Assembly: GCA_022842325.1 (NCBI GenBank)
Contig: JALHPU010000002.1
Span: forward strand, 186,001-250,000
Direction of reading: 5' to 3'
Origin: Sulfuritalea sp.
GTDB taxonomy: Bacteria > Pseudomonadota > Gammaproteobacteria > Burkholderiales > Rhodocyclaceae
Length of the DNA stretch: 64,000 nt
Position 1 is the first letter of the stretch; the number at the start of each line of letters is the position of its first letter. Shown here in pieces: positions 34,169 to 42,883 of this stretch. A program made the position numbers and the translations under genes. The notes under the pieces are model-generated. The model had not been told where the DNA came from. It worked only from the letters and a program-made list of their open reading frames with translations, and did no database searches.

Positions 34169-37100
34169 TCACAGCAGGACTCGCTCGATGCCGCCGTTGT
34201 TGGCGGCGCGCAGGTAGTCCCGCATCCAGTCCGGACCGAGGATGGCCTTGGCCATTTCGACCACGATGTAGTCGGCCGTGATGTCCGCATCGTTGTCGTA
34301 GCGCGACAGGCCCTGCAGGCAGGACGGGCAGGAGGTGAGGATCTTCACCGTATCGCCGGCGCCGACTGTTCTCAGCGCCGCCGCGCCGGCCTCGATTTCC
34401 TGCTGCTTGCGGAAGCGGATCTGGGTCGACACGTCGGGCCGCGACACGGCCAGCGAGCCGGATTCGCCGCAGCAGCGGTCCGAGAGGTCGACGCGCTGGC
34501 CCATCAGGGCGTTGGCCACCTTGATGCCCGAGTGATGCTTCATCGGCGTGTGGCAGGGCTCGTGGTACATGTACTGGGTGCCTTTGATACCGTCGAGCTT
34601 GATGCCTTTTTCATACAGCCATTCGTGGATGTCCACCAGCCGGCAGCCGGGGAAGATCTTGCCGAATTCGTACTTCAGCAGCTGGTCCATGCAGGTGCCG
34701 CAGGACACCACCACGGTCTTGATGTCGAGGTAGTTCAGCGTGTTGGCGACGCGGTGGAACAGCACGCGGTTGGCCGTGGTGATGGCCTGGCCCTTGTCTT
34801 CGTCGCCGCTGGCGGTCTGCGGATAGCCGCAGCAGAGGTAGCCCGGCGGCAGCACCGTGGTCGCGCCGGCGTGCCAGAGCATCGCCTGGGTGGCGAGGCC
34901 GACTTGCGAGAACAGGCGCTCTGAGCCGCAGCCGGGAAAATAGAATACGGATTCCGAATCTTCACCTGCGCGTTGCGGATCGCGGATCACCGGGATCAGG
35001 CTGTCGTCCTCGACATCGAGCAATGCGCGCGAGGTGCGGTTGGGCACGTTCTTCGGCATCGGCTTGTTCAGGAAGTGGATCACCTGCGCCTTGAGCGCCG
35101 GGCGGCCCAGCGTCGCCGGCGGGTGTTTCACGCTGTCCTGGATCAGGCCGAAGGACTTCGCCAGCCGGTGGCCCAGGCGTTGCGCCTTGTAGCCGAGCTG
35201 GATCATGCCGGCGCGCACCAGCTTGATGGTCGCCGGGTCGGTGGCGGAGAGGAAGCCCATCGCCGCCGCGGTGCCCGGGTTGAACTTCTTCTTGCCCTGG
35301 CGGCGCAGGAAATTGCGCATCGCCACCGAGACGTCACCGAAATCGATATCCACCGGGCAGGGCGTCACGCACTTGTGGCAGACCGTGCAGTGGTCGGCGA
35401 CGTCGGAGAATTCGTCGAAATGCTGCAAGGATATGCCGCGCCGGGTCTGCTCTTCATAGAGGAAGGCCTCGATCAACAGCGAGGTGCCGAGGATCTTGTT
35501 GCGCGGGCTGTAGAGCAGGTTGGCGCGCGGCACATGGGTCGAGCAGACCGGCTTGCACTTGCCGCAGCGCAGGCAGTTCTTGATCGAGTCGGAAATCTTG
35601 CCGATGTCCGACTGCTCCATGATCAGCGACTCGACGCCGAGCAGCGCGAAGGAGGGCGTGTAGGCGTTGGCCAGGTCGCCGCCCTGCATGAGTTTGCCGC
35701 GGTTGAAGCGGCCTTCCGGATCGACCCGCTGCTTGTAGTCGCGGAAGGGGCGGATCTCGTCGTCGCTGAGGAATTCCAGCTTGGTGATGCCGATGCCATG
35801 TTCGCCGGATATCACCCCGCCCAGCGACTTGGCCAGCGCCATGATGCGCTCGACGGCCTGGTAGGCGGTCTGCAGCATGGCGTAGTGGTCCGAGTTCACC
35901 GGGATGTTGGTATGCACGTTGCCGTCGCCGGCGTGCATGTGCAGGGCGACGAAGACGCGGCCGCGCAGCACCTCCTGGTGGATGGCCTCGATGCCGGCCA
36001 GCACCGGGCCGAAAGCATTGCCCTCGAACAGGCCTTCCAGCGGCGCCTTGAGCTCGGCCTTCCACGACACCCGCAGGCGGTAGTCCTGCAGCTCGCGGAA
36101 GTGCCGGTCGAGATTGTCGAGCAGCGCCTGCCAGTTCGCGCGCACCCCGGCGACGAGTTCCAGCGCCTGTTCGCGCTTGTCGCCCAGCAGCAGCTCGGGG
36201 TCGAGGTTGGCGTCGCCCGCGTGCAGCGGCAGTTCGCCCTGCAGATAGTCCGTCAGCGCATCGGCCAGTGCGATCTTGTTGGCCAGCGAGAGTTCGATGT
36301 TGATGCGTTCGATGCCGTCGCAGTAGTCGCCCATGCGCGGCAGCGGGATGACGACGTCCTCGTTCACCTTGAAGGCATTGGTGTGTTTCGAGATCGCCGC
36401 GGTGCGGGCGCGGTCGAGCCAGAACTTCTTGCGCGTCTCGGGCGAGACCGCGATGAAGCCCTCGGCGCCGCGCGCACTGGCCATGCGCACCACTTCCGAG
36501 GCGGCGGCCATCACCGCCGTGTCGTCAGCGCCGACTATGTCGCCGATCAGCACCATCTTCGGCCGGCCGTGGCGTTTTGCCTTGGTCGCGTAGCCGACGG
36601 CGCGCACATAGCGTTCGTCGAGGTGTTCCAGTCCGGCCAGCAGCACTCCGGCCGCAAGGCCCGCGCCACCCGGTTTGAAGTAATCCGTGATCTCGACGAT
36701 CGAGGGCACGGCGTCGGTGACGCGGCCGAAGAACTCGAGGCAGACCGTGCGCGTTACCGGCGGCATCTTGTGCAGCACCCATACCGCCGAGGTGATCAGG
36801 CCGTCGGTGCCTTCCTTCTGCACGCCGGGGATGCCGGCGAGGAACTTGTCGGTGACGTCCTTGCCGAGGCCTTCCTTGCGGAACTGTTTGCCCGGCACGT
36901 CGATCTGCTCTTCGCCGAGTTTCTTCCTGCCCGTCGCGTCCCAGCGCACGAGCCGGAAACTGACCTGTTCCTGCTCGTGGATCTTGCCGAAGTTGTGGTT
37001 CAGGCGTTCGACGTCGAGCCAGTTGCCGTCTGGCGTCACCATGCGCCAAGAGGCCAGGTTGTCCAGCGCCGTGCCCCACAGCACCGCCTTCTTGCCGCCG

Positions 37101-37939
37101 GCGTTCATCGCGATGTTGCCGCCGATGCAGGAAGCATCGGCCGAGGTCGGGTCGCAGGCGAAGACCAGCTCGGCCTTCTCCGCGGCTTCCATGACGCGGC
37201 GCGTGACCAGTCCGGCGCCGGTGCGTACCGTGGCGTAGTCCCGGTCGGTGCCGGGCAGACGCTTTACCTCGACGGCGCCGAGCTCGATCAGCTTCTCGGT
37301 GTTGATCACCACCGAGAGCGCATCGAGCGGCACCGCGCCGCCGGTGTATCCGGTGCCGCCGCCGCGCGGGATGATGGTCAGGCCCAACTCGATGCAGGCG
37401 CGCACCAGCGGCGCCATTTCCTCTTCGCTGTCCGGCGCCAGCACGACGAAGGGATACTCGACCCGCCAGTCGGTGGCATCGGTGACGTGCGAAACGCGGG
37501 CCAGGCCGTCGAAGCAGACGTTGTCCTTGCGGGTGTGGCGGGTCAGCACCTTGAGCGCCTTCTTGCGCAGGCTGCGGGTTTCCTCGAACCAGCGCTCGAA
37601 GGACTGCACCGCAGTTTTCGCCGCGGTCAGGAGCTGTGCGACGCGCTCGTTTCCCTCGCGACGCTTGTCGATTTCATGCAGGCGGTGGCGCAGGGCCTCC
37701 ACCAGCGCTTCGCGCCGCTCACGATTGCCCAGCAGGTCGTCTTCCAGGTAGGGATTGCGCCGCACCACCCAGATGTCGCCCAGCACCTCGTAGAGCATGC
37801 GCGCCGAGCGGCCGGTGACGCGCTCTGCGCGCAGTTCGGTCAGCGTCGCCCAGGCCTCTTTGCCCAACAGACGGATGACGATCTCGCGGTCGGAGAACGA
37901 GGTGTAGTTATAGGGGATTTCGCGCAGGCGGGCGGTCAT
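34169..37939 (-). CDS. Large FAD-linked oxidase with Fe-S and CCG domains (DUF3683 N-terminus)
   Basis: A 1256-residue fused oxidoreductase. Order: an N-terminal extension (DUF3683-like, ~1-150); FAD-binding type 4 domain (~165-380, [19 protein letters not shown]); FAD-oxidase C domain (~480-720, [15 protein letters not shown]); two ferredoxin-like Cys clusters [13 protein letters not shown] near 790 and [14 protein letters not shown] near 850; two CCG-type cysteine repeats (YLCCGYP near 1030, CCGESGSL near 1155). This is the build of D-lactate/glycolate/2-hydroxyacid dehydrogenases passing electrons to quinone, with GlcD, GlcF-like parts in one chain. The substrate is unknown. A hairpin lies just before the ATG. 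Confidence 0.9.
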   Translation of the reverse strand: MTARLREIPYNYTSFSDREIVIRLLGKEAWATLTELRAERVTGRSARMLYEVLGDIWVVRRNPYLEDDLLGNRERREALVEALRHRLHEIDKRREGNERVAQLLTAAKTAVQSFERWFEETRSLRKKALKVLTRHTRKDNVCFDGLARVSHVTDATDWRVEYPFVVLAPDSEEEMAPLVRACIELGLTIIPRGGGTGYTGGAVPLDALSVVINTEKLIELGAVEVKRLPGTDRDYATVRTGAGLVTRRVMEAAEKAELVFACDPTSADASCIGGNIAMNAGGKKAVLWGTALDNLASWRMVTPDGNWLDVERLNHNFGKIHEQEQVSFRLVRWDATGRKKLGEEQIDVPGKQFRKEGLGKDVTDKFLAGIPGVQKEGTDGLITSAVWVLHKMPPVTRTVCLEFFGRVTDAVPSIVEITDYFKPGGAGLAAGVLLAGLEHLDERYVRAVGYATKAKRHGRPKMVLIGDIVGADDTAVMAAASEVVRMASARGAEGFIAVSPETRKKFWLDRARTAAISKHTNAFKVNEDVVIPLPRMGDYCDGIERINIELSLANKIALADALTDYLQGELPLHAGDANLDPELLLGDKREQALELVAGVRANWQALLDNLDRHFRELQDYRLRVSWKAELKAPLEGLFEGNAFGPVLAGIEAIHQEVLRGRVFVALHMHAGDGNVHTNIPVNSDHYAMLQTAYQAVERIMALAKSLGGVISGEHGIGITKLEFLSDDEIRPFRDYKQRVDPEGRFNRGKLMQGGDLANAYTPSFALLGVESLIMEQSDIGKISDSIKNCLRCGKCKPVCSTHVPRANLLYSPRNKILGTSLLIEAFLYEEQTRRGISLQHFDEFSDVADHCTVCHKCVTPCPVDIDFGDVSVAMRNFLRRQGKKKFNPGTAAAMGFLSATDPATIKLVRAGMIQLGYKAQRLGHRLAKSFGLIQDSVKHPPATLGRPALKAQVIHFLNKPMPKNVPNRTSRALLDVEDDSLIPVIRDPQRAGEDSESVFYFPGCGSERLFSQVGLATQAMLWHAGATTVLPPGYLCCGYPQTASGDEDKGQAITTANRVLFHRVANTLNYLDIKTVVVSCGTCMDQLLKYEFGKIFPGCRLVDIHEWLYEKGIKLDGIKGTQYMYHEPCHTPMKHHSGIKVANALMGQRVDLSDRCCGESGSLAVSRPDVSTQIRFRKQQEIEAGAAALRTVGAGDTVKILTSCPSCLQGLSRYDNDADITADYIVVEMAKAILGPDWMRDYLRAANNGGIERVLL

Positions 37940-37950
37940 GCTCTGTTCGG

Positions 37951-37969
37951 TAGAGCCAAAGGGGCTCTA
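37951..37969 (-). promoter_or_regulatory. Inverted repeat in the leader of the FAD oxidase gene
   Basis: TAGAGCC and GGCTCTA pair perfectly over a five-base loop. The repeat ends about 12 bases before the ATG of the minus-strand FAD oxidase, so in the mRNA it would sit at the ribosome site. It may be an operator or a leader hairpin; nothing further supports either. Confidence 0.35.
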
Positions 37970-38132
37970 TTGTAGGCGATGGGCTGCGGCAGAGGCCCTG
38001 CGCGGCGTGTGGTCGGCGCCGACTTTTGCTGTTCCGTCAGGCTTGCGGTCTCGACACACCCGGGATTCCGCTTCGCGGCGGGCGATGCCGGAATCCAGGC
38101 TCGCTGTGGGTCAGCGACATTTTCACCGACGA

Positions 38133-38762
38133 TCAAAGGCGACCGGCGATCTGCCGCAGGCAATCGCGCAGCGGCTCCATGTCGTCCTTGAAATACCTGT
38201 TGCGGCAGGCGGTCAATAGCGCGGTCGGCTCGATGGCGGCAAAATCCAGACGGTAGCCGGCTTCGGCGGCAAGGCCGGCGAAGAAGTGGCGCATGGTGCG
38301 GCTGTTGCCGTCGCGGAAAACATGCACCGCATAGATGCCGTACCAATAATGGGCGAGTCGGTCCGCGAATTCCTCCGGACCGAGTCCGCGCAGGAAGTTC
38401 TCGGCCTCGAGTTCAGCGTGCAAGCCCTGAAACCGGCCCGGAATATCCGCCGCGAGTACAAAACCCTGGCCCTGCTTTTCGGTATCGACGGTACGGACGT
38501 CGCCGGCCCAGGCGAAGACGTCCTGGAACAGGGTGCGGTGGATCGCGCACAGATGCTGCAGGTCATGGTTGCCCGCAACCGGATCGCCTTGCAGTTGATC
38601 GGCCCGCAGGCCCGCTACCGCATTGATCACCCGCTGCAGCACGTCCGCGCTCCTGATCCCGAAGTGGTTGATCAGAATCTGCGTGCCCGGATAGACATAG
38701 GGCTTTGCCGGATCGGGCGACGGATAATCGTAGCGGGGATCTTGCTGCGGGTTGCTGTCCAT
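38133..38762 (-). CDS. Fic/DOC family protein
   Basis: A 209-residue protein of the Fic fold; members transfer AMP or related groups to target proteins. The N-terminus has PYVYPGTQILINHFGI, typical of cell-filamentation Fic proteins, then LCAIHRTLFQDVFAWAGDVRTV and the active-site loop HVFRDGNSRTMRHF at about residue 140. The canonical motif is HPFxxGNGRxxR; here Pro is Val and the third Gly is Ser, while the catalytic His, the acidic residue, Asn and both Arg remain. No S/TxxxEG inhibitory helix is evident and no antitoxin gene lies beside it. The start at 38762 has GGGGA upstream; ATG at 38789 is an alternative. Confidence 0.85.
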   Translation of the reverse strand: MDSNPQQDPRYDYPSPDPAKPYVYPGTQILINHFGIRSADVLQRVINAVAGLRADQLQGDPVAGNHDLQHLCAIHRTLFQDVFAWAGDVRTVDTEKQGQGFVLAADIPGRFQGLHAELEAENFLRGLGPEEFADRLAHYWYGIYAVHVFRDGNSRTMRHFFAGLAAEAGYRLDFAAIEPTALLTACRNRYFKDDMEPLRDCLRQIAGRL

Positions 38763-38906
38763 GCGAAGTCCCCGTTTTGGTACTGCCATGGGGCCGATGC
38801 TATCAAAAGTCGGCGCTGGCGATACGGCAAAGGCATTTTGCCCCTTGCAATCGCCGGCCTTCGTCGCCATATTGCGCAATGTCATTCCTGCCGACTGGAG
38901 AACACC

Positions 38907-39587
38907 ATGCGTCTGCGCCTGCTTGCCGTCCTTGCCTTTGCCGCGACCCTGCTGTCCGGCTGCGGCTACAACCAGATCCAGATCAACGACGAGTCGGTGA
39001 CCGCCGCGTGGTCGGAGGTGCTGAACCAGTACAAGCGACGCGCCGACCTGATCCCCAACCTGGTCTCGGTGGTCCAGGGCTATGCCAGCCACGAGAAGGA
39101 CGTCCTGACGCGGGTCACCGAGGCGCGTGCCAGCGTCGCCGGGCTCAAGGCCACGCCGGAACTGATCAACGATCCCGAGGCCTTCGCCAAATTCCAGAAA
39201 GCCCAGAGCGAACTGGGCGGCGCGCTGTCGCGGCTGCTGGTGGTGGCGGAGAACTACCCGAACCTCAAGGCCGACGCCAATTTCCGCGACCTGCAGGCGC
39301 AGGTGGAAGGTACCGAGAACCGCATCACCGTGGCGCGCAACCGCTACATCAAGGCGGTGCAGGAGTACAACATCTCCGTGCGCACCTTCCCCAACAACCT
39401 GACCGCCATGGTCATGGGCTGGCAGGTCAAGGCCAATTTCACGGTCGATGACGAAAAGGCCGTCTCGACACCGCCTGCGATCAAGTTCGACAAGCCGGCG
39501 ACGCCCGCACCCGCCGCACCTGCGCCTGCTGTTCCGGCACCCGCCGCGCCTGCGCCGGCCGCTCCCGGTGCTCCTGGCTATTCCTGA
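38907..39587 (+). CDS. lemA: LemA family lipoprotein
   Basis: A 226-residue LemA-type protein. The signal MRLRLLAVLAFAATLLSGC has lipobox LSGC, so it is probably a lipoprotein. The conserved core is helical: EVLNQYKRRADLIPNLVSVVQGYASHEKDVL and RYIKAVQEYNISVRTFPNNL. The C-terminal ~40 residues are an alanine-proline repeat. LemA genes often stand beside TPM-domain genes, as here; the pair is linked to membrane homeostasis but the mechanism is unknown. GGAGA precedes the ATG. Longer upstream in-frame sequence overlaps the divergent fic gene and is not used. Confidence 0.93.
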   Translation: MRLRLLAVLAFAATLLSGCGYNQIQINDESVTAAWSEVLNQYKRRADLIPNLVSVVQGYASHEKDVLTRVTEARASVAGLKATPELINDPEAFAKFQKAQSELGGALSRLLVVAENYPNLKADANFRDLQAQVEGTENRITVARNRYIKAVQEYNISVRTFPNNLTAMVMGWQVKANFTVDDEKAVSTPPAIKFDKPATPAPAAPAPAVPAPAAPAPAAPGAPGYS

Positions 39588-39611
39588 GGAAGTGCTGATC
39601 AAGTGCCAATT

Positions 39612-39680
39612 CGTCATTCCGGCGAACGTCGGAATCCAGAAGAATCAAGCTACTGGACACCGGCTTTCGCCGGTGTGACG
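39612..39680. repeat. Palindromic intergenic repeat (REP/BIME-like)
   Basis: Ends CGTCA and TGACG enclose two GC-rich imperfect palindromes: one beginning ATTCCGGCGAACGTCGGAAT and one ACCGGCTTTCGCCGGTG, with CCAG and CTGG facing inwards. Such nested elements are common interspersed repeats in proteobacterial genomes. It fills the 114-bp gap between lemA and the TPM gene and may stabilise or terminate the lemA mRNA. Confidence 0.7.
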
Positions 39681-39701
39681 GCTTACTCAGTGTTTCCCTA
39701 A

Positions 39702-40547
39702 GTGCATTTACTGCGCGCCGGTCTGCTGACGCTGCTATGGCTGGTGCTGCTGCCGGGCTCCGGGCGGGCGGCGGAGCCGGTGGCGCTGCCGGCACTCAGC
39801 ACCCGCGTCACCGACCTGACCAACACGCTCGATGCCGCGCAACGCGGCCGGCTCGAAGCGCAGCTCGCCGCCATCGACCGCAGCGGTCGCGCGCAGATCG
39901 CCGTCCTGCTGCTGCCGACTACCCGGCCCGAGACCATCGAGCAATTCGGCATTCGTCTTGCCGAAGCCTGGAAGGTCGGACGCAAGGGCGCCGACAACGG
40001 GCTCATCGTCATCGTCGCCAAGGCTGACCGCAACATGCGCATCGAAGTTGGCTACGGGCTGGAAGGCTCGATCCCGGATGCGATTGCCAAACGCATCATC
40101 GCCGAGCGCATGGCGCCGGCCTTCAAGCAGGGCGATTTCTTCGGCGGCTTGCAGGCTGCCGTCGCGGCGTTAGACCAGGCCATCGGCGGCTCCGTCCCGG
40201 GCACCCCGGCAGCGCCGCCACCCTCCGGCACGAATCAGGGCGCAGACCAGGCCGAGCTGTTTCCCTGGCTGATGGGCGCCGCGGTGGCCGGCGGCGTGCT
40301 GCGCAGCCTGTTCGGCCTGTTCGGGGCGCTACTGGCCGGCGTCATCGCGGGCGGATTGGGCTTCTTCATCTTCGGTTCCGTGCTGGCGGCGGGCATTGCC
40401 GGCGTGCTGGTGTTCGTCTTCTCCTTCTTCAACCTGATGTCGCGCGGCGGCGGATTCGGTGGTGGCGGCGGTTTCTCGGGCGGAGGAGGAGGGTTCTCCG
40501 GTGGCGGTGGTGGCTTCGGCGGCGGCGGCGCCTCGGGGAGATGGTGA
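39702..40547 (+). CDS. TPM domain protein (YgcG-like) with glycine-rich tail
   Basis: A 281-residue exported membrane protein. The GTG start gives a signal peptide ending GRAAEP. The TPM domain spans about residues 30-160 (LTNTLDAAQRGRLEAQLAAI, RNMRIEVGYGLEGSIPD, IIAERMAPAFKQGDFFGGL). Two membrane segments follow, then a tail made of GGGGF and FSGGGGG repeats ending GRW. The fold is that of TPM phosphatase-like domains of unknown substrate. It follows lemA, a frequent pair, and is followed at once by a second TPM gene. Confidence 0.9.
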   Translation: MHLLRAGLLTLLWLVLLPGSGRAAEPVALPALSTRVTDLTNTLDAAQRGRLEAQLAAIDRSGRAQIAVLLLPTTRPETIEQFGIRLAEAWKVGRKGADNGLIVIVAKADRNMRIEVGYGLEGSIPDAIAKRIIAERMAPAFKQGDFFGGLQAAVAALDQAIGGSVPGTPAAPPPSGTNQGADQAELFPWLMGAAVAGGVLRSLFGLFGALLAGVIAGGLGFFIFGSVLAAGIAGVLVFVFSFFNLMSRGGGFGGGGGFSGGGGGFSGGGGGFGGGGASGRW

Positions 40548-40548
40548 G

Positions 40549-41046
40549 ATGAATCCGACCCGATGCCTCAAGCATCTGCTGCTGCCCGACTGGTGGCTGC
40601 GGCGCGTCTTCGCCGTGGCCGACCTGGCGGCGATCGGCGCAGCCATCGCGGCCGGCGAGAAACTGCATCGCGGCGAACTGCGCTTCGTCGCCGAGGGATC
40701 GCTGCCGCTGTCGGCGCTGTGGCGCGATCTCGCGGCGCGCGAACGGGCGGTCGAACTGTTCTCGACCCTGCGCGTCTGGGACACGGCGGAGAACAGTGGC
40801 GTCCTGATCTATGTGCAACTGGTCGAGCACCGCGTCGAGATACTGGCCGACCGCGGCATTGCGGCGCGGGTGCCGCAGGCCGAATGGGATGCAATCTGCC
40901 GCGCCATGGAGCAAAGCTTTCGCGCCGGGCGCTGGCGCGAAGGCGCATTGCAGGCGGTGACGCGCGCCGGCGACTTGCTGGCGGCGCAATTCCCGGCCGG
41001 CGAACGCAATCCCAACGAGTTGCCGGACCAGCCTGTCGTGCTCTAG
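40549..41046 (+). CDS. Second TPM domain protein, without signal peptide
   Basis: A 165-residue protein with a TPM-like domain: HRGELRFVAEGSLPLSALW, ENSGVLIYVQLVEHRVEILADRGIAARVPQ, and FRAGRWREGALQAVTRAGDLLAAQFP. No signal peptide or clear membrane helix is present, so it may face the cytoplasm or attach peripherally. It begins two bases after the first TPM gene (TGAG-ATG) and is co-translated with lemA and that gene. The two TPM proteins next to LemA form a recurring three-gene unit. Confidence 0.88.
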   Translation: MNPTRCLKHLLLPDWWLRRVFAVADLAAIGAAIAAGEKLHRGELRFVAEGSLPLSALWRDLAARERAVELFSTLRVWDTAENSGVLIYVQLVEHRVEILADRGIAARVPQAEWDAICRAMEQSFRAGRWREGALQAVTRAGDLLAAQFPAGERNPNELPDQPVVL

Positions 41047-41091
41047 CTGTCTGTCGCCTGCGGCGGTGAAGCCGTCGGCTAGACTCCGCGC

Positions 41092-42459
41092 ATGACCGCA
41101 CCCCGCTCCCTGCCGCGCGAACTGCTGCACCTGGCCTGGCCGGTGCTGATCGCCCAGGCTGCGGTGATGGCCAATGGCGTGATCGACACGCTGATGGCCG
41201 GCCGGCTTTCCCCGGTCGACCTGGCGGCGGTGGGCATCGGCGCCAGCATTTACGCCACCGTCTTCGTTACCGCCATGGGCGTGCTGCTGGCGCTGACACC
41301 CGTGGTCTCCCACCACTACGGCGCCGGGCGCTACGCCGAGATCGGCGCCGACGTGCGGCAATGCGCCTGGCTGGCGCTGGGCCTGTCGCTGCTCGCTTTC
41401 GCCGTGCTGAAAAATCCCGATCCGCTGCTGGCATTTTCGCGCCTGACGCCCGAGGTCGAGCTGAAAGTCCGCGCCTATCTCGACGGCGTGGCCTGGGCGG
41501 TGCCCGGAGTACTGTTCTTCCGCGTCTACTTCGGTTTCACCACGGGCATCGGCCGGCCGCGGCCGGTGATGGTTTTCAACCTGCTCGGCCTCGCGCTCAA
41601 GGTACCGCTCAACTGGGTCTTCATGTACGGTCATTTCGGCTTTCCCGCCATGGGCGGCGCCGGTTGCGGCTGGTCCTCCGCCGTCATCATGTGGGCCGTG
41701 GCGACCCTGGCCTGGCTGTGGTGCCGGCGCGATGTCGACTATGCGCCCTACGCGGTCTTCGCCCGTTTCGATCCGCCGAGACCAAAGGCGCTGCGCGAGC
41801 TGCTGGTGCTGGGCCTGCCGATGGGCGCCACCTTCATGGTCGATGTCACCGCCTTCACATTCATGGCGCTGTTCATCGCCCGGCTCGGGCCGGAAGTCTC
41901 TGCGGCGCACCAGATCGCGGCCAGCGTCGCGGTGTTCGTCTTCATGGTGCCGATCGCGCTGGGCAGCGCTACCGGCGTGCTGGTCGGCCAGGCGCTGGGC
42001 GCGCGGGACAGTCGGCGCGCGCGACACGCCGGCCTGCTCGGGTTGGCGCTGGGCTGCGGCGTCGCCGCCGTGGTCGGCAGCGCCATCTGGCTCGGTGCCG
42101 GCGCGCTGGCGCGTACCTACACGACGGACCCGCAGGTCGCCGCAGCGGCCGCGACGCTGCTCGCCATCGTCGCCGTCTATCACGTCGCCGACGCCATGCA
42201 GGCCGTCATGGCCCAGGTGTTGCGAGGCTACAAGCGCGCCCTGGCGCCGATGGTGATCTATGCGATTTCACTATGGGGCGTCGGGCTGGGCGGCGGCTAC
42301 CTGCTCGGCCTCACCGATACCTTCGGCGCGGCGCGCGGCGCCGCCGGCTTCTGGATCGCGGCGGTAGCGAGCCTGGTGCTTGCCGGGGTAGGTGTCTTCG
42401 CTTACTTCCTGCGCATTTCGACTCAGACCATGCCGGCGCCGGCCACCACCAGCACGTAG
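41092..42459 (+). CDS. MATE family efflux transporter
   Basis: A 455-residue, 12-helix exporter of the NorM/DinF-like MATE family, which uses Na+ or H+ to expel cationic drugs. Features: ELLHLAWPVLIAQAAVMANGVIDTLMAGRLSPVDLAAVGIG at the N-terminus, the internal duplicated half beginning LRELLVLGLPMGATFMVDVTAF, and AAHQIAASVAVFVFMVPIALGSA. Substrate is not predictable. It starts 45 bp after the TPM gene. Its 3' end overlaps the convergent YqaA-like gene by 37 bp. Confidence 0.93.
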   Translation: MTAPRSLPRELLHLAWPVLIAQAAVMANGVIDTLMAGRLSPVDLAAVGIGASIYATVFVTAMGVLLALTPVVSHHYGAGRYAEIGADVRQCAWLALGLSLLAFAVLKNPDPLLAFSRLTPEVELKVRAYLDGVAWAVPGVLFFRVYFGFTTGIGRPRPVMVFNLLGLALKVPLNWVFMYGHFGFPAMGGAGCGWSSAVIMWAVATLAWLWCRRDVDYAPYAVFARFDPPRPKALRELLVLGLPMGATFMVDVTAFTFMALFIARLGPEVSAAHQIAASVAVFVFMVPIALGSATGVLVGQALGARDSRRARHAGLLGLALGCGVAAVVGSAIWLGAGALARTYTTDPQVAAAAATLLAIVAVYHVADAMQAVMAQVLRGYKRALAPMVIYAISLWGVGLGGGYLLGLTDTFGAARGAAGFWIAAVASLVLAGVGVFAYFLRISTQTMPAPATTST

Positions 42460-42836
42460 CGCGCGGCCTTGCCGGCCGCCATCCATGCCGCGCATGCCGC
42501 CGGCGGCAGCCGCAGCCAGCCGGCGGCGGCGCACAAGGCATCGCCGATGATCGGCGCCCACGCCAGCAGCAGGATCGGCGGTCCGCGCCGTCGCGCCAGC
42601 GCCGACTTCTGCGGCGCGAGATGCTGCGGCAGCAGGCGGCCCATGTAATAGGTCAGCATGCCGCCCAGCGTGTTGCCCAGGGTTGCCAGCAGCAGCGCCG
42701 CCAGCGTTTGCTCCGGGTGCAGCCGGATCACGGCGAACAGCACGGCTTCCGAACCGCCCGGCAAGAGCGTTGCGGAAAGGAAACTGGCGAGGAAAAGGCC
42801 GGCCAGACCGGCTTCCGCGGTGAATGCGAAGTCCAT
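42423..42836 (-). CDS. YqaA-like small membrane protein (DedA/VTT-related)
   Basis: A 137-residue inner-membrane protein with three to four hydrophobic segments. SATLLPGGSEAVLFAV near residue 22, LGNTLGGMLTYYMGRLLP and APIIGDALCAAAGWLRLP are typical of the YqaA branch of the DedA/VTT superfamily, believed to act in membrane lipid or ion handling. It lies between two plus-strand genes and overlaps the end of the MATE gene by 37 bp. Function of YqaA itself is not established. Confidence 0.88.
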   Translation of the reverse strand: MDFAFTAEAGLAGLFLASFLSATLLPGGSEAVLFAVIRLHPEQTLAALLLATLGNTLGGMLTYYMGRLLPQHLAPQKSALARRRGPPILLLAWAPIIGDALCAAAGWLRLPPAACAAWMAAGKAARYVLVVAGAGMV

Positions 42837-42883
42837 GGCGCATGTTACCCTTTGCCGTTACCGCCACCTCTTGCCCCACTGTC

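Noticed and set aside
34973-37975. 1000-codon open frame on the plus strand opposite the FAD oxidase gene
   Set aside because: It is the antisense of a strongly conserved coding sequence in GC-rich DNA; its product is low-complexity, rich in H, R, A and G, and has no domain.
38133-38762. Toxin-antitoxin pair around the Fic gene
   Set aside because: Neighbours are the FAD oxidase and lemA; no small partner gene or inhibitory motif could be found.
40429-42183. 584-codon minus-strand frame opposite the TPM and MATE genes
   Set aside because: It crosses several well-supported genes and is rich in H, R, Q and D, as expected of an antisense frame.
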